This document shows, piece after piece, positions 24,026 to 35,650 of a DNA stretch of 64,000 nucleotides. The stretch comes from Henckelia pumila (lineage: Eukaryota > Streptophyta > Magnoliopsida > Lamiales > Gesneriaceae). The stretch spans positions 18,222,206-18,286,205 of the forward strand of contig NC_133122.1 of NCBI RefSeq assembly GCF_033568475.1. The letters are read 5' to 3'. The notes beneath the pieces are model-generated. The model saw only the letters and a program-made list of their open reading frames with translations. It was not told where the DNA came from and did no database searches. Position 1 is the stretch's first letter, and every line of letters starts with the position of its first letter. Position numbers and translations under genes: made by a program.

Positions 24026-24540
24026 CAGACCTCCTCTGGTATTCTACAATCAAGTGGTATCGAAGGTCCTCTGTTGATCAGATACGATGCAGTGTTAACT
24101 GCATCAGCCCAGAATGATTTTGGTAGTCCAGCGTGCAATCTCATGCTCCTGGCTCGCTCATTCAGGGTCCTGTTCATTCTTTCAGCCACGCCATTCTGTT
24201 GAGGTGTACCAGGAATGGTTTTCTCCATCTTGATCCCGTTCTGTGCACAATACTTCTTGAACTCAATATCTTCATATTCTCCACCATTATCAGACCGTAA
24301 ACACTTCACTTTCAAGTTGGTCTCATTCTCCACCATGACTTTCCACCTCTTAAAGGTTTTATAAACATCAGATTTATTTTTCAAAAAATAAACCCAGACC
24401 TTCCTGCTTGAATCATCAATAAATGTGACATAATATCGTGAGCCGTCAAGGGATGTCAAAGGAGATGGTCCCCACACGTCAGTATAAAACTGCTCCAACT
24501 TTGCTGCTTTCGGTTCTCTACCGCCTTTTGAAAAGCTCAC
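23960..24540 (-). pseudogene. Copia integrase core segment
   Basis: This is the integrase catalytic region, with D, D and E recognisable in FYTDVWGP, LRSDNGGEY and PQQNGVAERMNR. A TAG at about 24544-24546 separates it from the gag-protease frame. At its other end it loses phase near residue FGCLSYV, where the next segment continues in another frame. The frame then reads nonsense to about 23785. Confidence 0.83.
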
Positions 24541-24546
24541 CCTTTT

Positions 24547-25899
24547 CTATTTTTCAAGAACACAACTTTCACACAATTTGTGTTCGACAGTTTTTAACTC
24601 TGGTAGCTTCCCTTTTGATATCAACATCTTCATTCTCTTCTCACTCATATGTCCAAGTCTACAGTGCCATATACTTGAGTTAGCCCCGGCATCCACAACT
24701 GCTAACATGTCTCTGCAACTGGAAGTCATGTACAGGGTTCCAGTTTTCGTTCCTCGAGCAATAATCATGGCTCCTTTGCTCACTTTCCAAGAGCCATCAC
24801 CAAAGGTCACTTTATGGCCTTCGTCATCGAGCTGTCCCACTGAGATCAGATTTCGGGTCAACTTTGTTACATGCCTCACTTTATTGAGCTTCCAGATGAA
24901 TCCGTTTGACATTTTCAAACTGATATCACCCATACCAGCTATTTCCAACGGTTTTCCATCAGCCAAGAAAACTTTTCCGTAATTACCAGCAATGTAATTA
25001 CTAAACACCTCACGATCACCGGTGGTATGAAATGAAGCTCCCGAATCCATAACCCATGAATCAACCGGGCTTTTCATGGATAGTACTAAGGCATCATGTA
25101 CATCCTCAGTAACAGCATTTGCATTATTCTTGGGTGATCTGCAGTCTTTTTTCATGTGACCAGTTTCACCACAGCTCCAGCACTTCAATTTCTTTTCAAA
25201 GGTATTTTTGTCTTTTCCAGTTCTTGATTTAGATCTGCCACGCCATCGGTTAGAACCTTTTTCGCTACTTCTGGCCCTACTTCTGTTTTCGAGATTTAGG
25301 GCAGATCTCGATGATGTTGCTTCTCCCGAATCCCTCCTGCGAACTTCTTCACCAAGGATTCGATCTCTGACATCATTGAATTGTAACTTTCCTTTTCCAG
25401 CAGAATTGCTAACCGCTGCCCGCATCGGCTCCCAAGCATTTGGTAAAGACGCCAAAAGAATAAGTGCACGAATCTCATCATCAAACTTTATTTCAACCGA
25501 TATTAGCTGGGAAACAATCGTGTTAAATTCATTGATGTGTGCCGCCACCGAAGCACCTTCCTCCATCTTCAAGTTGAATAACTTTTTCATGAGGAACACT
25601 TTATTAGTTGCTGATGGCTTCTCGTACATCTCCGACAAAATGGACATCATCTCTTCCGTGGTTTTTGCCTCCGCCACGTTGTACGCCACGTTCTTTGTTA
25701 GGGTTAATCGTATTACCCCTAACACTTGTCGGTCAAGAAGCTCCCATTCATCATCCTCCATCTTTTCTAGCTTCACCCCGGATAGAGGTTGATGTAGCTT
25801 CTTGCTATACAGATAATCTTTAATCTGTAACCGCCAAAACGTGAAATCTGTACCGTCGAACTTATTGATTCCCGGTCCCGATCCATCACTTTTGGCCAT
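24547..25899 (-). CDS. Copia gag, protease and integrase zinc-finger segment
   Basis: A 450-codon frame begins at MAKSDGSGPG. It contains a Copia gag domain, a basic linker, and a CCHC zinc knuckle (CWSCGETGHMKKDC) near residue 240. The protease motif DSGASFH is near 285, and the start of the integrase zinc-binding region (HCRLGHMSEKRM...CESC) lies at the end. It stops at a TAG where related elements continue straight into integrase. It could still express gag and protease. Confidence 0.87.
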   Translation of the reverse strand: MAKSDGSGPGINKFDGTDFTFWRLQIKDYLYSKKLHQPLSGVKLEKMEDDEWELLDRQVLGVIRLTLTKNVAYNVAEAKTTEEMMSILSEMYEKPSATNKVFLMKKLFNLKMEEGASVAAHINEFNTIVSQLISVEIKFDDEIRALILLASLPNAWEPMRAAVSNSAGKGKLQFNDVRDRILGEEVRRRDSGEATSSRSALNLENRSRARSSEKGSNRWRGRSKSRTGKDKNTFEKKLKCWSCGETGHMKKDCRSPKNNANAVTEDVHDALVLSMKSPVDSWVMDSGASFHTTGDREVFSNYIAGNYGKVFLADGKPLEIAGMGDISLKMSNGFIWKLNKVRHVTKLTRNLISVGQLDDEGHKVTFGDGSWKVSKGAMIIARGTKTGTLYMTSSCRDMLAVVDAGANSSIWHCRLGHMSEKRMKMLISKGKLPELKTVEHKLCESCVLEK

Positions 25900-26026
25900 C
25901 GCTTCTACTGCCTTAATAAAATTTCAAAAAATCTTTTCTGATGTGGAAGATCAGACAAAGCTGCAACCACAGAGCATACTCAGAATTTTAAGAAATTTTT
26001 TACTAAGGCTCCCGGACACCGTAACA

Positions 26027-26038
26027 GCTTTGATACCA
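26027..26038 (-). other. Copia primer-binding site
   Basis: On the minus strand TGGTATCAAAGC lies two bases inside the 5' LTR. It matches the usual initiator Met tRNA complement except for one G-to-A change. Confidence 0.75.
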
Positions 26039-26040
26039 GT

Positions 26041-26535
26041 TGTTATGGATTATGCCGGAGTGATCATGACGATAATAATTGCGGAATAAAATAATCAATA
26101 AGAACACCAAAGATTTACGTGGTTCACCCAAAATAGGCTACGTCCACGGAGCTGCTGCAAATATATATAACCGGAGAAATATTTTAAGTGTATACAAAAC
26201 ACTATATCTCTCACTCGATCCCAACACCCGAGTATTACCGAGAAAAAAATATTTCTATAACTCACACAAGAGAACACTCAAGAAAACCCAAGAAACTCCT
26301 TTCTTTGTTTCTTATTTCCTATGCTCTCTACGCTGTGGGATACATAATCTGATGAATGGGGAGCTCTATTTATAGAGCTCCCTGACAATGTGAACGAGGA
26401 AGCTGCAGGCTTTCTTCTCCTCTTAATTGGTCAAATGCCATTCAGCCAATCAAACTTCAATTGTGGCAACTCCGTGTCAGCCACCATCCTTGAAAAATTG
26501 GCCATCATGATTATTTTATTATACTTTGAATAACA
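26041..26535 (-). repeat. Copia 5' LTR
   Basis: 495 bp, paired with 22184-22674, and followed by the target duplication TAACC. On the minus strand the primer site follows it. Confidence 0.9.
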
Positions 26536-26772
26536 TAACCAGGCTGCAAATTTTATACCGCTGCGATCCTATACGAGTCTAGTTTGCAATGCAAAAAGCG
26601 GTTTGTCGTTTAGAGACTTGAGCAGAGAGTTATGCCATTTTTCCCAAAGTCGCTACAAGCTGCCAGAAAACTCAACTATGCATATATATGTTAGAAAAAT
26701 CATGAAAAACGATTTTTAAGATCAAAATCAGTTTCAAATGCTATTTCAAGAACCACCCTCTCTGATACCAAT
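26536..26772 (-). mobile_element. LARD internal region, copy B, primer-site part
   Basis: It matches 11861-12098 and contains an intact minus-strand primer site TGGTATCAGAG (26760-26770) two bases inside the adjoining LTR. It is non-coding. Confidence 0.82.
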
Positions 26773-28677
26773 TGATAGGATCGAACACGGTGTGTAGAGG
26801 GGGGTGAATACACATTTTAAAAGATTTCTTGAGCTACAATAGCTCGGTTCTTGAAATATTTAACACCGATGAATTAAATCGAGTTTGGTTTTCAAACCAA
26901 GCGGAAGACATTCGAAATAATCCTTCGTAGAAACTAATTTATCATTTTGTAAATCATTTTAAAAGGATGCAAGTTGATAGATGAAAACAGTTTAGTTGAA
27001 TCATTTTATCAAACACATAAAATGCTTCAACAATGCAATCTAAAACAGTAGCAATGAATAAATGCAAGAAATAAAGAGACTCGGATTTGTTTATGGATGT
27101 TCGGAGATTTCAACAACTCCTATGTCAACCCTTCTTCCTCCTCGGAAGGATCCACTAGAAAACTTTGATTTATACAAGCCATTTGTACAAACCCAATCCA
27201 AGACTAGGACTTACCATTGCCTATCTTAGAACTCCTAGCCACCACTCGATTGTAGGCCGCAACCTCACAATCCGCATATAGTTTTACATCTTTATGCCAA
27301 GACTACAAACACAATATTTAACGTCTTTGTGTAAAGACTCTCACTCAACTAATCTATGAAATACATCTCTCTTTTATATGTGAGTGAGTTGGGTGTGAAG
27401 AACTTGACTTTTCACTCTCAAGAATTTTGATGGGTTCTTCACACCTTGGGCTTTGCTCTCAACTAGCTGATTTCTTCAAGTAGGCTGCCCATACTTTTGA
27501 TCTCCTTCAATAGCTTATGTTTGAACTCCAAGATGTTGTATTTATAGGCTCCAGGAGTGATATAGCCATTAGACACAAAAATAGAGCCGTTAAAATACTT
27601 TTGTACTGTTTTAGTACCTTTTCTGAAGCTAAACTGAATTTCACTAAACTGATCTTGGTAAACTAAATTTGGTGCGAAACTGATACTGTAGCAGTTTTGG
27701 CACTGTAGTAGTTGAGCGATCTACAGTTTGGGTGGGTAAACTACTCTTGGTCAACTTCAGTTTAGGTAGTAGTTTAAAAACTTTCGAGACCTGTGATCAG
27801 TCTAGCTCTGTATCTCTTGATTCGTTGATTTTTGGGCAAAGTGATTAATACAAAAGTTGTAGCCCTTGATCTTATATTTCCAACGCCACCAGAATCAATC
27901 AATTCGGAGTTCATATGCAAAAGTTATAGTTGAAATACCAGAGCTGCTCAAAATCAGTTTAGCACAGAATCGATTGAGTGCATGCGAGTAGTTTAGTGCT
28001 ATATATCTTGATCCGTTAATTCCTGGGAAAAGTGATAAACATAAAAGTTGTAGCCCTTGTTCTTAGATTTCCACGAAATCAAGAATCACTCAATTCAGAG
28101 TTCATATGCGAAAGTTATGCTTAATAAACCAAACTGTTGCAGAAATTCTGCTCTGCAGAATTTCACTTCCGCACCAGTAAATGCAACTCCGTTTAGAATC
28201 TACTTAGGATCTGATTCAGTTTTCAACTTGTGAATATGATTTGTAGATCATTCTCTTATCTTTCCAACGCATGGTGAATCGTTCCATTCGAATAATGGAG
28301 CTGCAAGATATGGCCAAATTACCAGAACTGCTTGAGGTAAATTGATGGTGTGTTTGCTGCTAAACTGATCCGGTTCAGTTTGGTATTGCAACGTCAGTTT
28401 GGCCAAGATAACATCCGTTTTTGCTCAACTGACGTGAGATACAATATGTTCCAAATTGAGTTTTTTTGTAGTTGCTTTGGCGGCTAATCATTTGGATTAT
28501 TGAAATGTAAGATATCATTAAAACACTGAAGCTCGCCAGAAATTCAGTTTAGCTAATTTCGAGTTTTGACTTCCATCTTGAGTTGACATCTTCACACTAT
28601 AATAAATATGTTAGAAACACAATAACAAGTTTTGTTATCATCAAAATCAAGATTGCTTGTGTTCCAAAAACCCAACA
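26773..28677 (-). repeat. LARD 5' LTR (copy B)
   Basis: This complete 1,905-bp LTR runs TGATAGG...CCCAACA on plus. The primer site lies to its left (26760-26770), so on the minus strand it is the outer 5' LTR of the tandem array. Unrelated sequence begins at 28678. The matching target duplication, if any, lies left of the window. Confidence 0.85.
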
Positions 28678-28973
28678 AAATGGAGAAAGAAAAAAAAAAG
28701 ACGTTATTTCCCAACCATCGACCCAAATCTTGGCTTCCGCGTATGGCATGTAGTTAATTGGATATTTTTATTTAACATATATGTGAAAATAAAAATTAAA
28801 AAAAATAAAAACTTCCATATTAATAAATATTTTTTAATAAAAAAATGAGGTTTACAATCTTTGGCAGAAGATCAAGTATGACTGATTTTTAAATAACATA
28901 ACATCAAAAAATGTTTGATTTTTAGAGATAATATTTTAAAAAGAAATGCTACGTGTACATTTTTTTTAAAAAC
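28678..28973. other. AT-rich intergenic sequence
   Basis: This is low-complexity AT-rich DNA between the LARD array and the interrupted MITE. An extra copy of a MITE-end-like motif (atgctacgtgtacat) lies at about 28956-28970. I see no gene. Confidence 0.5.
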
Positions 28974-29062
28974 AATGTTACGTGTACATCTAGCATTACA
29001 TTAAAATTTTACGTTTCAATTACAAAAATACTCTTAATGTGCAAGCTTCTAAATATAGAGTG

Positions 29063-31943
29063 TGTAAGGCCCGAAAATATTAAGTTCTTAATTACGGGAT
29101 TTAAGATTTAAATTTCGAAGAAAAGTGAAAAGATGAATTTAAGAATTTATGAAAATTGAAGATTTCAATTTCGGGTCAGAAATATTTAATTTGAGGATTT
29201 TTGGATTTTAAGATTTTAATATCCGAAATTCTTAAATTAAAAGATTAAAAATATTTGCAATTGATATTTATGGAATTTAAGATGTGAATTCCAATATGAT
29301 AAATATCACAGATTTAATTTGAGGATGAAATCCGAGCAAGGGCCAATTTGCAAATATTGGGTAGTTCAGGGACTATAATGCGATAAGGTCCGAAATGATT
29401 TAATTTTAATACGAGAATATTTAATTTGAGAATATTTAGAGTTTAGAATTAAATTCTAATATTCTTAACTTATTTAGGATTGAAATTGAATTAAATCGCT
29501 TGTCCGGGGACTGAATTGCAATTAGGCCAAAGTTTAAGGACCAAACTGCAAATTCCTTGCAACTTGGCTGAATAAAACGTGTAATCAGAAGGAAATTCAT
29601 CAGATTTCCAGAAAGTGGCCGAGAAAGGAGGAAAGAAAGGGGTTTCAACCATTTTTGCCTTTTTAAGTCCCGCTTAAATTCAATCCGCCCGGTAGAATTT
29701 TCGATTGATCGTATATTTGCGATCACAGCTCCGAGTGCTACGTTTTGACGTATGTTTTATGAAATTATACCATGTTTGAATTTTATGTTGCTGTTAGAAT
29801 TAAGATTTGATTGTATAAACATGTTCTAGCATATACGACGATAATATATCTAAGACGGATCGAGAAAAGATCGTCGTTTGGACATGTTTTGGAATATTGA
29901 AAGAATTATCAAAATTCTGAATTTTGAGGGCTGCAATTCACGTGATTAGGCTGCTGAATTATGGATGTTATGATACTTATAAGATTGTCTAATTGATGTT
30001 TAAGCTTTTAGAATTTCCGGTTTTAATCCGTTACGCCGCCGGTTCAAGATTTTGAATTGTTATTCATTCTATATGTCTAGAGCTCATATTCAAGTGTTTA
30101 GTGGATGAATTGAACATGTGGTTATATTTAGAATGAAGGTATAATGATATTTGAATCGAAAGATTTATCGAATTCGAATAGTTGTGACGTCGGTTTGAAT
30201 TCCGATTGTGTTAGTCAGATTTGAAATGTATCAGCTTTAAAGAAACATCGATTCAGATTGGAAATTGATGTTTAGATATGTTATACATTATTTCAGATTT
30301 GACTTGAAGATTATCGAAGTTGAATTGACGAGTTCGAGTTCGAATGACTTAAAGTGTTTGAAGTTGAATCGAGAATACCAAGTAGCACTGATTGAAATAA
30401 GCAGAATTTGATGTCAGATTTGGACAGCTTGTAGTTGATCAAGAATTGACAGAGTGTCAGCTATTTGAATCAGAAATGCAGATATGAATAGACATTAATA
30501 AGATGGGCAGAATAACTCGAGATTGTTTTGCTTATCGAGTTGCCTAAAATCACATACTTTCCTGTTTTTATATATGTTATGGTTTACGTTTACATAAATG
30601 GGATAGATTATTCAGGATAGCTATTTTCTTGAATTTCCCAAAACATTTATGTAAATGTTTACCTGTGTAAGCTGATTTGTATTATTTGCTGTATTGAACA
30701 TGTTTTACATGTTTTATGAGATGCTTGCAGATTTATTGCTATCTTTATGTGATTAGCTACTTTGTTTTGCTTAGTTGGTTATTGAGCAAGTGTTCAAGGT
30801 GTTTTATAGCTTTTAATGCATACAGCTTATATTTCATTCATCTTGAACTCCAGCCTTAATAGCACAGAGAGCAGCCATCGCCTAGAGTGCAGATGACGTT
30901 TGGAGAGCTGTAGTGAGTGGCATGGAATGTAGATTTATTTCTAGAGTCAGCTTGACTCATGGCACAGAATATGGATTTATGTTCAGAGCCAGAAGACTCA
31001 CTATAGTTGCACCAAAGTCAGAGGAGTAAAATACTTGATGCTGCCTCGAATGGGAGTGTCGGTAGTTTGAGAGCTATTTTATTCCTCGGGATCCCAAAGA
31101 ACCAAGCTTTATTGGTATCAGCTTTGCTAGCCTATTCCTTGGCACATGCATTGCATTTATGCATTAACCTAGAGACTTATATGGTTTAGATTATGCGTTT
31201 ATAAATGCTAGCATGTTATGTTAATTCAAGATGTGAATTAGTTATATGTTTAGATGATGTATATACATGCTATTTATACTGAGATTTATTCTCACCGGAG
31301 CTATCCGGTTGTTGCTTTGTTTGTATGTGTGCATTGCATCAGGTTTGGGGCATGAGCGAGTCAGATGTGGCTTGGATAGCTCAAGATTGAGAAAGATTAG
31401 CATGTGGTGACTTCGGGCTAAGAATAGATTACTGTCAAATGCATGTTAGAAGGTGTTGATTTAGTTTGAGCTTAGAAAACTTAGAATTGAGTTTATTGTA
31501 TTGCACCTTAGGAACATGTATGCGATTATTGTTATGTCTAGATATGCATGTGTTTATGCTTCGGACATATTGAGATTATGTATGCAAATTTTCAGATTTG
31601 AAATAGCCCTAGCAACTTTGATCTTTGTTGTAGCTTTTGATAATTTTTGTAAATTTCTGCACCAACCCTTCTTGGTAGAATGAGCATAACTTTTTATTGA
31701 AAATTCCGATTAGGGTGCGGTTGGTGGCATTGGAAAGCTAAGACAAATATCTACAACTTTTATGTTTATCATTTTACCAGATTCTGTCCGAAACCTATGC
31801 GCGGGCGCGCCTGAAGTGGGGCGCAGGCACGCGTGGGGTTCTGAAAAAAAAAAAATTGGTTTGAATATTCTTTTATTATATGATTAATAGTTGATTAATC
31901 GTTTATTGCCCTAAGATGAGATTAGCAACCCGAGGTCCCCACA
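29063..31943 (+). repeat. Gypsy-LARD 5' LTR
   Basis: 2,881 bp, with its partner at 35651-38511. Near its 3' end it has a GC-rich stretch (about 31800-31837, gcgcgggcgcgc...gcacgcg) that is shortened by about 22 bp in the partner LTR between short GCGCG repeats. Confidence 0.9.
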
Positions 31944-31948
31944 ACAGG

Positions 31949-31960
31949 TGGTATCAGAGC
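31949..31960 (+). other. Primer-binding site (initiator Met tRNA)
   Basis: TGGTATCAGAGC lies five bases after the 5' LTR, identical to the plant initiator Met tRNA complement. Confidence 0.87.
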
Positions 31961-34900
31961 ATAAAGTCTTGGAGCGTAAAGTCTTGGACTAAGATATAAG
32001 TTGAGCGGGATAGATTGAGTCGCATGCATTTATAGTATTGCATGATTATGCTTTACTTGTTTTTGCTTCTTTGTATGCGACTATGATTATTTGATTGAAC
32101 ACTACTTGCTTTATTGAGATCAGAATTACATGCTTATATGCTGATATGTATGCCTGATTTCTTGAATTCATTAGCATAAATGAATTCGTTGCAAGCATGT
32201 ATTATTGGAAAAAGCATGATATTTTGCAAGTATGTGTTCTAGTCAGAAGCATGAGATTATATGTATGTTATACTGTAATTGTATTTTATAATCCCTGCCA
32301 TATATATTGCTTCTGTTATCAAATCAGACAGGTTGTGCAGATAGCATAAGAACCTCAGATAGAACAGAATAGCAGATAGCACAGAACAGTGTTGAGGTAA
32401 GTATTTGAATTCAGTACACTGAGGAGTATGTTAGTTGAACAACTCCAAAGCTATTGATCACCAACCAGAAAGATACAGCATAGGCTATGTCTAGAAAGGG
32501 GTTGAATTGATGAGCTGGATCAGCTGTTCAAGAGAAGCATATTTAGATGAACATAGAATCAGCTTGATTTTATATCAACTCCAGGACTTAGCTAGAAGTT
32601 GGTGAAGCCAGAAAAAGTATTGCAATTGTTTGGCAGGTAAGTAAACAGAATTGTTTATTTCCATATATGCTACAAAAGATAGAACAGTAGACTTTGCAGA
32701 ATAGAAGTACAAGTTGATTTCAAGCCAGAAAAAAAAAAACAAAACAAAATCATGAACCGGTAGTATGAGGCAGAGTTGAATTCTTATTCACGCCTCACAA
32801 TTATGATAATCACCAGATATTCCATAGCAGTATAGCTATGCAGCAAGAACAACAAGAAATAGTGGCAACATCAGCAAAGATTGATTCAATCTCAACGTCA
32901 GCAAATGAATAACTATAAGCATAAGTCTCCTAGCTGAAACAGATCAAGAGAACAGTTGAATGACAGATAATTGTTTAGGCAATAAGCAAGTACAGAAAAT
33001 GCGGCTCAAGTTGTATCAGATAAGAATCTTACAGGTAAGTGAGTTAATTCTAGTTAACCACTTGTATATTGATTGCATAGCATACATTCATAGATCAGTG
33101 ATTTGTTATGCTATAATCTGTATCTGATGAGACTTTATTTATTGTATTTGCTGAGATTTTGTCTTTAAGTAGATGGAATGCATGTGAAAGATTAGTTATA
33201 GACGATGCAATACAGAATTGAGAAAATAAGATTGAATGTACTGATATCAGATATGGGATATTAAGCTAGAAATTTGTGCAATGGTAAAGCAATAGAAATG
33301 TATAGAAATGTATGATATGAGTTTCAGACATAAGATTTTGTTATTTCGGTACTAATTAGATCATGTTGACTGTAGAAGAATGTCAGTAGAAGTCTAGTCG
33401 ATATACTGAACTAGTACAGCATTAACCTAGAATTGACAGCTATGTCAGTGGTTAGAATGTACAGAAATAGTTCAAGCCTATTTCGACTTTTCAATGACAT
33501 GAATGCAATTCTTTTTAGAGTGGTGTCTAGTACGAAAGTATTATGACAACTTGTATAGAAGAGCATTAATTGATCTGAAGAACTTCAGAAACAGCTAGCA
33601 GATTGAGTAGAAAAGAATTATGTAGTACCGAAATGATTCTATGACGATAAGTTATGTCGAAAATATTATATTCGACTATTGTCAGCTCAGAATTAATAAA
33701 TGAACTCATATCATTAGAGAATCAGAAAAATTAGTTACAGTTGAGCTTTATCTTCAATTTTGCTGAAGCTATTACATCATAGAAATCATGATTCTTGAAT
33801 TTCTTGATATCGATTCAGAGGTTGTGTTATTTGACCTCGATTGATATTGATCGACTCTTATTTTGCTAGAGTCTGCTTTGATTCACTCGCTGTCATTCAG
33901 AATATTTGATTTTGACTGACATTTCCTTGAGCGAGTTCCTTTGATTTGAAATTTGAGAATTATTGATTATTTGATGTGTTTATTCGGTGTATCTTGATGT
34001 ATTTGGCTCGTAACTGATAGAAATTCAGATTCAGACTAGAAGCAAGATTTATGGGTTTTAGATAATTGATGAATTTATTGGGTACGGATTTGTACTTGTT
34101 GAATATTTATGCTTGACAGATACTTAAACGATCAGACTTGTTGCGATCCAAGCTAAACTCGATTGGTTTGGAACGATAAAAGTAACATTGATCTAAGATC
34201 AAGCAATAGAATATTGATTGAGAACGCTAGATTAAGATAAGAGATAAGACAGAAGAGCAGAACAGATGAATTTTTGCGGTGAATAATCGTTGGATTATGC
34301 CAGATATTCTAGATATGGAATATCAGATTCTGAAAGAGGCATATGACAACAGATGAATATCCATTCAGTTGTCTAAACATGTATGATTTACATGTAGTAT
34401 TACTTGGAAATAAGTATTAGTGAAAGAAATGAAAGCATATACGACAGAATTGACGTTACCAATATTAGAATTCCAGTAAAAGAAGCAGAAAAGAAGAACT
34501 CAAGTGAGTTATGTAACAGATTAGTTACATAAAAGTTGAAAGAAGATCAACTTTACGAACAACTTTAGTTCAAATCTACTTGAATCGTCATGATTGTGCA
34601 AATTTAAATTTTAGTCGATTTCGACAGATTCAAGAATATGGTGTATTAGATATGATACAACCATAAAAGATAATGGTTATGCATTTAGCAAGATGATCAG
34701 ATTACAGGAATGAGTGAAATCTATTGTCCAGATAGAGACTTTAGATTGGTTTTCTAGATTATGGTAGTGATTGTCAGATGTTCTGAGTGTTGGGTTGTAT
34801 GAGATTTCATTATACCATCCTCTGATTAGTGGACTATCAGATGTGATTATCCAGATTTTCGAGGATATGCTCAGAACTATAGTACTAGATTCGGTACTAA

Positions 34901-35635
34901 TTGATTGATTATGTGCCACTTGATTACTATGATTCCTGTAAGAGCTCTTGAATAGCTATAAATACAGTATTTTGATGATTGATTGATCAGAAACACAGAA
35001 ATGTCTTTATATAGAAATGATCTTTCAGAACTATCAGCTATTTGACCAGTTATGAGTCAAGAAATGATAGAGAATGTGAAGATTGTTTTGAACAGAAATA
35101 GAACAGCAGTGACTGAGCTAGAAAATGGGCAACAGATATAGAGATTTGAAGCTTGAGCAGAATGATCAATTCAGAAATTGTTTATCGAGCATCAGTAGAT
35201 TTAGAAAGAAATTTCAGAATTGATTTCTATGAGTATTTGATCTAGCTTATTGATTAATACTCAAGCATGAAGTATTAGATAGATGAATTGTTATCCATAT
35301 GCATTGGCTGAATAATATCAGCTAGAACATGTATGTGTATTCAATTCAGATGCAACAGAAGTTGATAAGATTGTAAGCAAGACAAAGTAATTGATGCAGA
35401 GTTAGATCACAAGAAAGAGCAACTTAGATATAAGTTGACTCAACGATTATATGTGAATGCGAATAGATATGATTGCAGAAACAATCAGAAAGAAGATTAA
35501 GCTATGATAGAAGAGAAGATATCAGAATAGATATCGATAGCTCAGAGAATTGAAGTCAGTATTACTTCAGTCAGCTATACAACTTATGAGAATCAGCAGT
35601 AAGATCGAATGCGATTTCGAGGACGAAATCATTCC
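31961..35635 (+). pseudogene. Eroded gag-pol remnant
   Basis: No frame stays open beyond short stretches, yet pieces align in order with the gag of the element at 15110. These are a DQLF segment near 32535, QLQDLARSW near 32576-32605 (compare HQLRGVAKSWW), and a KDRTVDFAE segment near 32675-32700 (compare RKDKGAEFAN). An integrase-like YHPLISGLSD..IQIFEDMLR lies at about 34815-34885, where active elements have HPQTDGQ. RT and protease are not recognisable. The cgaggacgaaat motif near 35615 is the usual Gypsy 3' landmark. Confidence 0.65.
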
Positions 35636-35650
35636 TTAGAAGGGAGGAAT

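Larger units (their letters stand above)
22184..26535 (-). mobile_element. Defective Copia retrotransposon (Tork/Tnt1-like, tentative)
   Basis: The element is 4,352 bp with LTRs of 491 and 495 bp, flanked by a perfect target duplication TAACC (22179-22183 and 26536-26540). A minus-strand primer site TGGTATCAAAGC lies at 26027-26038. Domain order is gag, protease, integrase, RT, which is the Copia order. The coding frame is broken by a stop near 24546, a frameshift near 23960-24025, a stop near 23402 and a deletion that removes the end of RT and nearly all of RNase H. LTRs differ at roughly 12-15 positions (about 3 %). It cannot be autonomous. Confidence 0.93.

Noticed and set aside
34677..34919. 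80-codon minus-strand ORF inside the eroded Gypsy element
   Set aside because: The plus strand here carries the recognisable integrase remnant, so the minus frame is its shadow.
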